Shown: positions 18,085 to 26,407 of the stretch, piece by piece
How the letters are laid out: every line of letters begins with the position of its first letter
How positions within the stretch are numbered: position 1 is the stretch's first letter
Source: Herbaspirillum autotrophicum
GTDB lineage: Bacteria > Pseudomonadota > Gammaproteobacteria > Burkholderiales > Burkholderiaceae_D
Reading direction: 5' to 3'
DNA: 64,000 bases
Assembly (NCBI RefSeq): GCF_001189915.1
Contig: NZ_LFLS01000029.1
Span: 1-64,000, forward strand
Translations under genes and position numbers: made by a program
Notes under the pieces: generated by a model
Databases searched by the model: none
What the model saw: only the letters and a program-made list of their open reading frames with translations
What the model was told of the DNA's origin: nothing

Positions 18085-18786
18085 ATGTTTCAGAAAATCC
18101 CGGTACAAGCCCTCAGCGACACCGTCGCCCGGCAATTGCTCGAACAAATCGATGCCGGCGTCTTTCCGCGCGCCAGCAAATTGCCGACCGAAGCGGTATT
18201 GGCGCAGGAGTTCGGCGTCAGTCGCACGGTGGTGCGTGAAGCGATTTCGCGGCTCAAGCATGAAGGTCTGGTCGAGCCGCGTCAGGGCAGTGGCGTGTAC
18301 GTTACCGAGCAAGCCGGTATCAAGCCCTTGCGCATCGATTACACCGAAATCAGTTCGCCGGACGCGGTGTTGCAGATCGTTGAATTGCGCCGCGCCATCG
18401 AAGCCGAGGTGGCGGCGCAGGCTGCCAAGCGCCGTGACGCGGCCGATATGCGCGCCATCGATGCAGCGCTGGCGCGCATCGGCACGGATGTCAGCGCCGG
18501 AGATGATGGCGTGGCAGCGGATGTCGCGTTTCATCGCACGCTGGCAGTGGCCACCCGCAATCCCTATTTCATCAAGACCCTGGAATTTCTCAGTCAGTAT
18601 CTGGAAGCGGCGACAGCGGTCACGCGCAGCAACGAGGCGCGGCGCGATGACTTTTCGCGACAGGTGCGCGAAGAGCACGCGGCGATTGTCGAAGCGATCC
18701 GCGCCGGTGATGAAATGGCGGCCCGCAGCGCGGCGCAGATTCACATGTTCAACGCCGCCCGCCGTTTGAGTCAGGGCCAGAATTAA
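18085..18786 (+). CDS. FadR-type GntR regulator of L-threonate catabolism
   Basis: A 233-residue regulator. The N-terminal winged helix contains ARQLLEQIDAGVFPRASKLPTEAVLAQEFGVSRTVVREAISRLKHEGLVEPRQGSGVYV; the C-terminal FCD domain has DVAFHRTLAVAT and EEHAAIVEAI with metal-site residues. It is the first gene upstream of the threonate cluster on the same strand, 80 bases before ltnD, and probably represses it until an acid-sugar ligand binds. A loose inverted repeat (TGATGACCTGATCA) lies about 35 bases upstream of the start. Confidence 0.85.
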   Translation: MFQKIPVQALSDTVARQLLEQIDAGVFPRASKLPTEAVLAQEFGVSRTVVREAISRLKHEGLVEPRQGSGVYVTEQAGIKPLRIDYTEISSPDAVLQIVELRRAIEAEVAAQAAKRRDAADMRAIDAALARIGTDVSAGDDGVAADVAFHRTLAVATRNPYFIKTLEFLSQYLEAATAVTRSNEARRDDFSRQVREEHAAIVEAIRAGDEMAARSAAQIHMFNAARRLSQGQN

Positions 18787-18866
18787 GTTGCAAATTTGAT
18801 TTTATCCGGGCACCGCCGCTGCCGCGGCACATGGCGCTCTTATCCATTTTCACTCAGGAGACAACA

Positions 18867-19769
18867 ATGTCGAAAGTCAGAAATGTAGGTGTGATCGGTT
18901 TGGGCGCCATGGGACTGGGCGTCGCCCGCTCGTTGTTGCGGGCCGGCTTCGCCGTGCATGCCTGCGATGTACGACAGGAAGTATTGGACAAGTTTGCCGC
19001 CGAAGGCGGCGTGGCCTGTGCCACGCCGGCGATCATGGCGCCATCGGTTGACGTGTTGATCACGCTGGTGGTCAATGCCGCGCAAACCGAGACCGTGTTG
19101 TTCGGTGAACATGGCGCAGCCGCAGCGCTGAAGCCGGGCAGCGTAGTGATCTCCAGTGCTACCGTGGCGCCGGACTTTGCGATTGCCTTGGGCCAGCGCC
19201 TGGCCGCAGCCGGCATCCTGATGCTGGATGCGCCGGTGTCGGGCGGTGCAGCGCGGGCGGCATCGGGCGAAATGACCATGATGACTTCCGGACCTGCTGC
19301 GGTGTACGCGAAAATCGAAGACATCCTCAGTGGCATGGCTGGCAAGGTCTACCGTCTGGGTGACGAACATGGCATCGGCGCCAAGGTCAAGATCATCAAT
19401 CAGTTGCTGGCCGGCGTGCACATTGCGGCTTCGGCCGAAGCCATGGCGCTCGGTTTGCGTGAAGGTGTGAACCCGGATGCCTTGTATGAAGTCATTACCC
19501 ATAGCGCCGGTAATTCCTGGATGTTTGAAAATCGCGTGCCGCATATCTTGAGCGGTGATTACACACCATTGTCAGCGGTGGATATCTTCGTCAAGGATCT
19601 CGGGCTGGTGCTGGATACCGCGCGCCGCAGCAAATTTCCATTGCCGTTGTCCGCCGCCGCGCATCAGATGTTCATGATGGCATCCACAGCAGGTCATGGC
19701 GGTGAAGACGATTCCGCCGTGATCAAGATTTTCCCCGGCATCGATTTGCCGACGCCGAAACAGGTTTAA
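18867..19769 (+). CDS. ltnD: L-threonate dehydrogenase
   Basis: A 300-residue NAD-dependent dehydrogenase of the 3-hydroxyisobutyrate family. The dinucleotide fold is GVIGLGAMGLGVARSLLRAGFAVHACD (about residues 6-32), the substrate loop is DAPVSGGAARAASGEMTMM, and the catalytic Lys lies in GIGAKVKIINQLLAGVH. In the family, LtnD oxidises L-threonate to 2-oxotetronate. The assignment to LtnD rather than another beta-hydroxyacid dehydrogenase rests mainly on the following otnK-otnC-otnI genes. The ATG at 18867 has a CAGGAG site; the upstream ATG at 18831 is unlikely. Confidence 0.9.
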   Translation: MSKVRNVGVIGLGAMGLGVARSLLRAGFAVHACDVRQEVLDKFAAEGGVACATPAIMAPSVDVLITLVVNAAQTETVLFGEHGAAAALKPGSVVISSATVAPDFAIALGQRLAAAGILMLDAPVSGGAARAASGEMTMMTSGPAAVYAKIEDILSGMAGKVYRLGDEHGIGAKVKIINQLLAGVHIAASAEAMALGLREGVNPDALYEVITHSAGNSWMFENRVPHILSGDYTPLSAVDIFVKDLGLVLDTARRSKFPLPLSAAAHQMFMMASTAGHGGEDDSAVIKIFPGIDLPTPKQV

Positions 19770-19778
19770 GGAGGGTGT

Positions 19779-21077
19779 ATGTCACAAGCTAAACCGATGC
19801 TGGGTTGCATCGCCGACGATTTCACCGGCGCCACCGATCTGGCCAATATGTTGGTGCGCGGCGGCATGCGCACGGTACAAACCATCGGCATTCCGGAAGA
19901 GATGCCGGCAGTGGCGGCCGATGCGCTGGTGATCGCACTGAAGTCACGCACCATTCCGGCCGCCGATGCCGTGGCGCAATCGCTGGCGGCCTTGCGTTGG
20001 CTGCAACAGCAAGGCTGCACGCAATTCTTTTTCAAATACTGCTCCACCTTTGACTCGACCGCTGCCGGTAATATCGGTCAGGTGACGGAGGCATTGCTGC
20101 ACGAACTGGGCGCTGATTTCACGATTGCCTGCCCGGCGTTTCCGGAAAACGGCCGCACCATTTATCGCGGCTATCTGTTTGTTGCCGATGGCTTGCTCAA
20201 CGAATCCGGGATGGAAAATCATCCGCTGACACCGATGACCGATGCCAATCTGGTGCGTGTATTGCAAACGCAGACCAAGGCCAAAGTCGGTTTGCTGCGT
20301 TATGACACGGTTGCGCTCGGAACGACAGCGATTACCGAACGAATCGCCGCGTTGCGTGCCGACGGCGTCAGCATGGCCATCGCCGACGCCGTATCCGACC
20401 GTGATTTGCACGTGCTCGGTGAAGCGTGCGCCGAATTGAAATTGATTACCGGCGGTTCCGGCATTGCGCTCGGTTTGCCGGAAAATTTCCGCCGCGCCGG
20501 CTTGTTGCATGCCGTGACGGAAGCTGCGCATTTGCCCAAAGTGGAAGGCTTGTCAGCCGTATTGGCTGGCAGCGCCTCGAAAGCAACCAATGCGCAAGTG
20601 GCGGCATGGAAAACCAGTCGGCCGGCATTGCGCATCGATCCGCTGGCGCTGGCCGATGGCGTTGATGTGGTGGCGCAGGCGCTGGCGTTTGCCGATCAGC
20701 ATATCAACACGGCGCCGGTATTGATTTATGCCACGGCAACGCCGGACGAGGTCAAAGCGGTGCAACAGAAACTCGGCGTGGAACAGGCCGGCCATCTGGT
20801 CGAGCAAGCGCTGGCAACAATTGCGCGCGGTTTGCATGCGCGCGGTGTACGCCGCTTCGTGGTCGCCGGCGGCGAAACCTCCGGTGCGGTAGTGCAGGCA
20901 TTGGAGGTGCGCGCTTTGCGCATCGGCCAGCAGATTGATCCGGGGGTGCCGGCAACTGTCACGCTGGATGCACAGCCGATTGCGCTGGCCTTGAAATCAG
21001 GCAATTTCGGCAGCGTTGATTTCTTTGAAAAAGCCCTGCGTCACCTGGAGGGCACGCAGACGGGAAGTACAGCATGA
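19779..21077 (+). CDS. otnK: 3-oxo-tetronate 4-phosphate-forming kinase (DUF1537 family)
   Basis: A 432-residue kinase of the former DUF1537 family. The N-terminal substrate domain opens LGCIADDFTGATDLANMLVRGGMRT; the C-terminal nucleotide domain includes FVVAGGETSGAVVQAL and the terminal KSGNFGSVDFFEKAL. OtnK phosphorylates 3-oxotetronate at O4. It starts 9 bases after ltnD with an AGGAGG site and overlaps otnC by 4 bases (ATGA). Confidence 0.93.
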   Translation: MSQAKPMLGCIADDFTGATDLANMLVRGGMRTVQTIGIPEEMPAVAADALVIALKSRTIPAADAVAQSLAALRWLQQQGCTQFFFKYCSTFDSTAAGNIGQVTEALLHELGADFTIACPAFPENGRTIYRGYLFVADGLLNESGMENHPLTPMTDANLVRVLQTQTKAKVGLLRYDTVALGTTAITERIAALRADGVSMAIADAVSDRDLHVLGEACAELKLITGGSGIALGLPENFRRAGLLHAVTEAAHLPKVEGLSAVLAGSASKATNAQVAAWKTSRPALRIDPLALADGVDVVAQALAFADQHINTAPVLIYATATPDEVKAVQQKLGVEQAGHLVEQALATIARGLHARGVRRFVVAGGETSGAVVQALEVRALRIGQQIDPGVPATVTLDAQPIALALKSGNFGSVDFFEKALRHLEGTQTGSTA

Positions 21078-21712
21078 GCAAGGAAAGCGCATTGCGCGAA
21101 GAAATTTGCCGCACCGGCGCCAGCCTGTATCAGCGCGGCTATACGGTAGGTTCGGCAGGTAATATCAGTGCCCGTCTGGAGGATGCCTGGCTGATCACGC
21201 CGACCGATGCCTGCCTCGGCTTTCTCGATCCGAACGACATTGCCAAGGTCGATGCTGACGGCAACTGGATTTCCGGCGCCAAGCCATCCAAGACATTGAC
21301 GCTGCATCGGGCGGTCTACGACAATAATCCGGAAGTGCAAGGGGTGGTGCACACGCACTCCACACATCTGGTCAGTCTGAGTCTGAACGGGGTCTGGAAA
21401 ACCGACGATGTGCTGCCACCGATCACGCCGTATTACGTGATGAAGGTCGGCCATATTCCGCTGATTTCCTATTGCCGTCCGGGCGATCCTGCGGTGGCTG
21501 ACCAGGTCAGCAAACTGGCCACCAGGGTGCGCGGCGTACTGCTGGAACGACTGGGGCCGGTGGTGTGGGAAAGCTCGGTATCGAAAGCAGCCTTTGCACT
21601 GGAAGAACTGGAAGAAACTGCCAGGCTGTGGCATTTGTCGGGGCAACGCGCCAGCGCCATGGAAGAAGCGGCACTGCAAGAATTGAAAGACATATTCGGC
21701 GCGCGCTGGTAA
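21074..21712 (+). CDS. otnC: 3-oxo-tetronate 4-phosphate decarboxylase (class II aldolase fold)
   Basis: A 212-residue protein of the class II aldolase/adducin family. It has the substrate loop [36 protein letters not shown], the zinc His pair in [14 protein letters not shown] and a third ligand region in [14 protein letters not shown]. It decarboxylates 3-oxotetronate 4-phosphate to dihydroxyacetone phosphate, feeding glycolysis. Translationally coupled to otnK by overlap. Confidence 0.92.
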   Translation: MSKESALREEICRTGASLYQRGYTVGSAGNISARLEDAWLITPTDACLGFLDPNDIAKVDADGNWISGAKPSKTLTLHRAVYDNNPEVQGVVHTHSTHLVSLSLNGVWKTDDVLPPITPYYVMKVGHIPLISYCRPGDPAVADQVSKLATRVRGVLLERLGPVVWESSVSKAAFALEELEETARLWHLSGQRASAMEEAALQELKDIFGARW

Positions 21713-21791
21713 CGCCGGATCTGTCGTCAAACCAATCACATTCAATCCGCACCGGCGGCTGACCGCACGGGGCAATTTCAAGGAGACCACA

Positions 21792-22598
21792 ATGCTGCGT
21801 TTTGCCGCCAATCTGAGCATGATGTACAACGAACATGCCTTCCTCGACCGTTTTGCCGCTGCCGCCAAGGATGGTTTCGCCGGCGTTGAATTTCTGTTTC
21901 CCTATGATTTTCCTGCTGAGGATATCAAGGCACGGCTGGATGCCAACGGCCTGACGCAAGCGCTGTTCAATGCGCCGCCGGGCGATTGGGCCGCCGGTGA
22001 GCGCGGCATTGCTTCACTGCCGGGACGCCAGGATGAATTCAAGCGCAGCATCGACACTGCCTTGCAATACGCCGCAGTATTGGGCAACCAGACTTTGCAT
22101 GTGATGGCGGGTTTGATTGCGCCCAAACAAGACCGCGCGGAACATCGCGCCGTGTATATGGACAATCTTTCCTATGCCGCGCATCAGGCAGAATCGGCCG
22201 GCATCACGGTGGTGATCGAGCCGATCAATACGCGCAATATTCCCGGCTTTTTCCTGAACCGGCAAGATGACGCGCAAGCCATTTGCGCTGAAATCGGCGC
22301 CGAAAATCTGAAGGTGCAATTCGACTGTTATCACTGCCAGATCGTGGAAGGCGATGTTGCGGTCAAGCTCAAGCGCGACATGGCAGGTATCGGCCATATC
22401 CAGATCGCCGGTGTGCCGGAACGCAATGAACCGGATATCGGCGAACTGAATTATCCGTATTTGCTGAAATTGATTGATCAGCTTGGCTATCGTGGCTGGA
22501 TCGGTTGCGAATACATGCCGGCCGGTGCCACATCGGCCGGACTCGGCTGGCTCAAGGCGCTGGCAGCAGAGGGGTTGACCACGCTGAAGAATCAGTAA
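21792..22598 (+). CDS. otnI: 2-oxo-tetronate isomerase (hydroxypyruvate isomerase-like)
   Basis: A 268-residue TIM-barrel isomerase starting [40 protein letters not shown]. Conserved metal/catalytic residues are in [22 protein letters not shown] (Glu), [15 protein letters not shown] (Asp, His), [16 protein letters not shown] and [10 protein letters not shown] (Glu). OtnI converts 2-oxotetronate to 3-oxotetronate, linking LtnD to OtnK. It starts 79 bases after otnC with an AAGGAG site; last gene of the operon. Confidence 0.92.
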   Translation: MLRFAANLSMMYNEHAFLDRFAAAAKDGFAGVEFLFPYDFPAEDIKARLDANGLTQALFNAPPGDWAAGERGIASLPGRQDEFKRSIDTALQYAAVLGNQTLHVMAGLIAPKQDRAEHRAVYMDNLSYAAHQAESAGITVVIEPINTRNIPGFFLNRQDDAQAICAEIGAENLKVQFDCYHCQIVEGDVAVKLKRDMAGIGHIQIAGVPERNEPDIGELNYPYLLKLIDQLGYRGWIGCEYMPAGATSAGLGWLKALAAEGLTTLKNQ

Positions 22599-22615
22599 CG
22601 GCGGCGCCGCAAATG

Positions 22616-22650
22616 CAAACGGGCCACGCTGACAGAGCGTGGCCCGTTTG
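22616..22650. terminator. Bidirectional terminator after otnI
   Basis: A perfect 15-bp stem: CAAACGGGCCACGCT (22616-22630) and AGCGTGGCCCGTTTG (22636-22650) around a GACAG loop. It separates the threonate operon from the convergent zinc-ribbon gene. Confidence 0.8.
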
Positions 22651-22674
22651 ACCGTTGACCGCGATCAGGTGATA

Positions 22675-22830
22675 TCAGTCGTGGTCTGGCTTGGTTTGCG
22701 CAGTCACGCTACTCTTGTAGCGGCACTTGGTGCAGGTGGCAAAATGCCAGACCGGCGCCAGCGGAATGAGGTAACCGTTTTTTCTGCCACAGGAAAGGCA
22801 AACCAGATCGCTTTGTTCGGGGATGTTCAT
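22675..22830 (-). CDS. Small zinc-ribbon protein (51 residues)
   Basis: An ATG at 22830 opens a 51-codon frame ending TGA at 22675. The product begins MNIPEQSDLVCLSCGRKNGY and contains two CxxC pairs (CLSC at residues 11-14 and CTKC near 33-36), the pattern of a treble-clef or zinc-ribbon fold. Charged tail KPDHD. It resembles small conserved zinc-ribbon proteins of Burkholderiales of unknown role. A good convergent terminator bounds its 3' side. No motif points to a partner. Confidence 0.65.
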   Translation of the reverse strand: MNIPEQSDLVCLSCGRKNGYLIPLAPVWHFATCTKCRYKSSVTAQTKPDHD

Positions 22831-23022
22831 CGAGATGAGCGCAGAGGGCGTTGATCGAAGTCAGGCAGATGACGGGGCGCTCGTAAAATACCGGCATTGC
22901 TTTGCAAGACGAGTGATTCTACTCCCGAACGCCCGCACGCGCTGACTGCATTTGTAACGATGACGCCGACTCATCCAGACCGCATGCTAAGACAGCAGCA
23001 TGACAAGCGCGTGACAGCAGTA

Positions 23023-23637
23023 CTACTGCACGCTGGTCACGGCGGTGTCGGTCAGCACAATCGACAATGGCGGGTCAATGCTGGCGATGATGCCGCGCAT
23101 TTTGATCTTGCTGCCCCTGGCGGCGAGGCGCACGTCGGGATTGCGCCAGACGCAGAGCGGACCGGAGCAGATGTCGGCATAGGTATCCGGGGCCGAGGCG
23201 ATGACCTGAGCGGTATTGCATCCGGCTTGCACCACATCGCTGACCTCCAGCTCCCAATCTACCGCGCAGCCGACCACACGCGTGGCAACCGCGTTGTGAA
23301 TGTTTTCCAATGCCGGCCGCTTGGCTTCTTCGGCCCGGAGGTAATCCAGCAACGCGCGGGGCGTCTGCAGGTGCGGTATCAGCCCCCGCGGATTGGCTGC
23401 GGCGGTGGCTGATGGTGCTGATGGTGCCGATGGTGCCGCCGTGAGCGTGGGCGCAGCAAAGAAGTCAGTACGGCTGTAAGTGCCGGTCACGGCAACCGAC
23501 AGTTCCAGCAGCAACACGCCGCACAGTCGTTTCAGGTAAAAATCATCAATCCGTATCCATTTGGCGATACCGGCCAGTGTCAGCAAGGCAGTCGCTGAAA
23601 AGATAAACAGGAAGACATAAAACAGATGTTCTTTCAT
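23023..23637 (-). CDS. Membrane-anchored protein of unknown function
   Basis: A 204-residue protein with two hydrophobic N-terminal segments (about residues 5-25 and 38-52), an Ala/Pro/Ser-rich linker (about 65-85) and a soluble C-terminal half with four cysteines in GCAVDWELEVSDVVQAGCNTAQVIASAPDTYADICSGPLC-like spacing. The Cys pairs could form disulfides, implying a periplasmic domain. I recognise no family. It stands alone; about 190 bases separate it from the zinc-ribbon gene and 299 from the diguanylate cyclase. Confidence 0.6.
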   Translation of the reverse strand: MKEHLFYVFLFIFSATALLTLAGIAKWIRIDDFYLKRLCGVLLLELSVAVTGTYSRTDFFAAPTLTAAPSAPSAPSATAAANPRGLIPHLQTPRALLDYLRAEEAKRPALENIHNAVATRVVGCAVDWELEVSDVVQAGCNTAQVIASAPDTYADICSGPLCVWRNPDVRLAARGSKIKMRGIIASIDPPLSIVLTDTAVTSVQ

Positions 23638-23936
23638 GGGCTCGAAGCGTGGGTTGGCAATGCGGAGCAGCGACGGTGAAGTGCCGGAAGTGGCAGGCCG
23701 GGGCCGGCATGGTATTGCAGACTGATATTGATTTTTTGCAACATTCTACCTGAGCCGGCGGGAAGGCTTGCGGAAATGCAATCATGGCACCCGGGTGGCA
23801 TTCACCCTTTCTGCACGGATCAGTGCCGTGATAGAGTGAGCAGCGTGAATGCAGGCAACCCGTCCAGAGTATGCCGCCGGAATGCGCCGGCCACTGTCCG
23901 CGCCGGCATGACAGCGGGTTTTACAGAGCAGAACCG
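23638..23936. other. Intergenic region upstream of diguanylate cyclase
   Basis: 299 bases between two divergent genes. I see no conserved gene, tRNA or clear hairpin; it should contain promoters for both. Confidence 0.4.
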
Positions 23937-24878
23937 ATGAGTGACATTAGCCCCAAGATGGAAACAGACAGCGCCGTATACAAAACCTTGTTGGAGTCCA
24001 CCAAAGCGATTCCCTGGAAAATTGATTGGGCCAGCATGAAGTTCGCCTATATCGGCCCGCAAATCGAAGGCGTATTGGGCTGGACCCAGGCCAGTTGGGT
24101 CGGTGTGGAGGACTGGGCGGCCCGCATTCATCCTGATGAACGAGAATCCATCGTCAACTTCTGCGTGGCGCAATCGCAGGCCGGAGTCGATCACGAAGCC
24201 GACTATCGCGCGTTGACGCAAGACGGCGGTTACGTCTGGATCCGCGACGTCGTCCATGTAGTGCGCAAGCCCGACGGTTCAGTGGATGCCCTGATCGGTT
24301 TCATGTTCGATATCAGCGAACAGAAAAAGACCGAAGCCAAACTGGTCGATCTGCGCAAGGAGCTGGAAGTGATGTCGTTCAAGGACGGCCTCACCGATGT
24401 TGCCAACCGCCGCATGTTCGACTCGGTACTGGAAGTGGAATGGGACAATGCGCGTCGCAATAACCATGCGCTGTCGCTGATCATGCTCGACATCGATTAC
24501 TTCAAGCAATACAACGATCATTACGGCCATGTGCAGGGCGACAACTGTCTCAAGCAGGTCGCCAAGGTACTGAGTGCCGCCGCTACCCGCTCGCGCGATT
24601 TCTTCGCCCGCTTCGGCGGTGAAGAATTCATGATCATCCTGCCGGAAGCCAGTGAAAATTCGGCCTGCATCGTCGCCGAACGCTGTCGCAACCTGATTCT
24701 CAAAGAGCGGATTGCCCATGAAAAATCCCAGATCAGCAACACGCTGACCATCAGCCTTGGTGTTGGCACCATCATCCCGTCGCAACAGGATCAATCGATT
24801 GCGTTTATCGAGCTGGTCGACAAGCGGCTTTATCAAGCCAAGCAGAATGGGCGCAATTGCATTGCAGCAGGAGCGTGA
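23937..24878 (+). CDS. PAS-GGDEF diguanylate cyclase
   Basis: A 313-residue cytoplasmic protein without membrane segments. An N-terminal PAS domain (about residues 15-130, including the PAC-like YVWIRDVVHVVRKPDGSVDALIGFMFDISEQKK) precedes a GGDEF domain. The active site is GGEEF at 227-231 with the metal-binding DIDYFKQYNDHYGH upstream, so it should make c-di-GMP. An intact inhibitory I-site RxxD (RSRD, 218-221) lies exactly five residues before GGEEF, predicting product feedback. The start at 23937 gives a compact protein; the upstream start at 23871 adds non-conserved residues. The next gene starts 1 base after its stop. Confidence 0.92.
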   Translation: MSDISPKMETDSAVYKTLLESTKAIPWKIDWASMKFAYIGPQIEGVLGWTQASWVGVEDWAARIHPDERESIVNFCVAQSQAGVDHEADYRALTQDGGYVWIRDVVHVVRKPDGSVDALIGFMFDISEQKKTEAKLVDLRKELEVMSFKDGLTDVANRRMFDSVLEVEWDNARRNNHALSLIMLDIDYFKQYNDHYGHVQGDNCLKQVAKVLSAAATRSRDFFARFGGEEFMIILPEASENSACIVAERCRNLILKERIAHEKSQISNTLTISLGVGTIIPSQQDQSIAFIELVDKRLYQAKQNGRNCIAAGA

Positions 24879-24879
24879 G

Positions 24880-25449
24880 ATGAACCCGCCGGCTGACAAG
24901 CTTCCGCTCGCAAAAAAAGCACGACATGCATTCATGAGCAAGAAAATATACCTGGCCGGATTTGACGTATTCAGAGCGGATGCGGTTGCCCACGGCCTGG
25001 CACTCAAACAGGTTTGCGAGCGATTTGGTTTCGAGGGGCTTTATCCGCTGGATAATGCATGCCCCGGCCATCTTTCAGCGGAGCGCGCAGCACGTTGGAT
25101 TTACGACGCCAACATCGCATTGATTCGGCAAGCCGATATGCTGGTGGCGAATCTGAACAATTTCAGAGGGTATGAACCCGATTCGGGGACCTGTTTTGAA
25201 ATCGGCTTTGCGCAGGCGCTGAAGATACCGACCTGGGCATATTGTTCCCAACGCAACGCGCTGGCAGAGCAGATTCCGCACAAGAAGGCAGAAGACGGAC
25301 AGTTCCTTGATGAGGACGGTTACCTCATCGAAGACTTCAATTTGCCGAGAAATCTGATGCTCAGTTGTTCCACCGAAATTGTCCATGGCGATATCGAGGA
25401 CTGTCTGCGTCAGATCAGTCTTCGCACTACCTTGCCCTGCACCGGATAA
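24880..25449 (+). CDS. Nucleoside 2-deoxyribosyltransferase-like protein
   Basis: A 189-residue protein. The core KIYLAGFDVFRADAV, the stretch DMLVANLNNFRGYEPDSGTCFEIGFAQAL with the likely nucleophile Glu in CFEIG, and the C-terminal Asn/Asp-rich NLPRNLML match the Nuc_deoxyrib_tr family. These enzymes transfer or hydrolyse deoxyribose on nucleosides or nucleotides. The ATG at 24880 is chosen for its CAGGAG site eight bases upstream; a Met at 24934 begins the conserved domain but lacks a ribosome site. It is almost certainly co-transcribed with the diguanylate cyclase (1-base gap). Confidence 0.85.
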   Translation: MNPPADKLPLAKKARHAFMSKKIYLAGFDVFRADAVAHGLALKQVCERFGFEGLYPLDNACPGHLSAERAARWIYDANIALIRQADMLVANLNNFRGYEPDSGTCFEIGFAQALKIPTWAYCSQRNALAEQIPHKKAEDGQFLDEDGYLIEDFNLPRNLMLSCSTEIVHGDIEDCLRQISLRTTLPCTG

Positions 25450-26407
25450 CAGATTGCCCACGCGCCGTCCGGCAATGGCGACACGCTGCCCTCCGGGCAT
25501 GGCGTTGGCCGAGTCATCTTGGCGCAACAAACTCAGGCAGCAACGCCAGATGCAGCACGCGGGCATGGACGCTGGGGAAACGTCTTCTGTTGCGCGCGCG
25601 TCCGCTTTTTCCGACAACCAGCTTCGCCGATGCAGCAACTTGTTGCCACAAAACACTAAATGCAAGTAATCTCTGGATGTGCTGCGCTCCTTTTTCCTGC
25701 ATCAAGGAAGCCTGCAAGCATCTGGGGTCAACAAAATATTATCGAAAGTACATCGCCGGAAGTGCTGGCCGGTGCACACGAATGACAAAATAATCGGTAT
25801 TTTTATCCGCCGGTAGTGCCGTATTCTGCTTCACCATATAGGGAAGAGATGGCAAAAAATCAATTACTTTACAAGGAAGCCGCGCCGCAACTGCGTTGTG
25901 TGATTACACGCTGTGCGACCACGTTCAGGTTGCCTGTGCGATCTGTTAAAACGCCATAAACCATAAGGACACGGCAAGTGCGCGTGTTCTTGTCGTCATT
26001 CCAAAACACCACGCATGACTGGTGCTCACTGTGTGTGACGCGCCGGATTATCAAGGATTTGCACCGCTTTCAGACTCTGTAGTTCATTTTTTGTAAAGGA
26101 CCCGCTGACAGGCCAAACCAGCGTTGTTGTGTTACTGAAGTATTCCGAGTGCATTTCATCAATAGCGGCTGGCACAAGACTATGTGGAATGCAGGCAAGG
26201 CAGTGTCGTGAGGGGCTCGGCCGTGATGCCAGCCTTCATGTCGCAGTTTTTTTGCCGGCGAATGCTTCTGCTGTTGTGCAGCCAAGGAGAGTGGGGGCTC
26301 CGGCAGCCAGTGCACAGCAGCGATACGCCGGAACAGTCGGTTACTGCGGCATCGCAGGTTGTTGATGAAATGCGTTCTGGCAATACCCCCACCATCTGGA
26401 GAACAAC
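25450..26407. other. 958-base region without a convincing gene
   Basis: Several short frames exist, but none shows family features, consistent codon bias and a ribosome site together. The best is a 36-residue frame starting at 25849 (MAKNQLLYKEAAPQLRC) preceded by GGGAAGAG. The middle part (about 25720-26100) is AT-richer than its surroundings. The 3' end must hold the chemoreceptor promoter. It may include decayed coding sequence. Confidence 0.4.
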
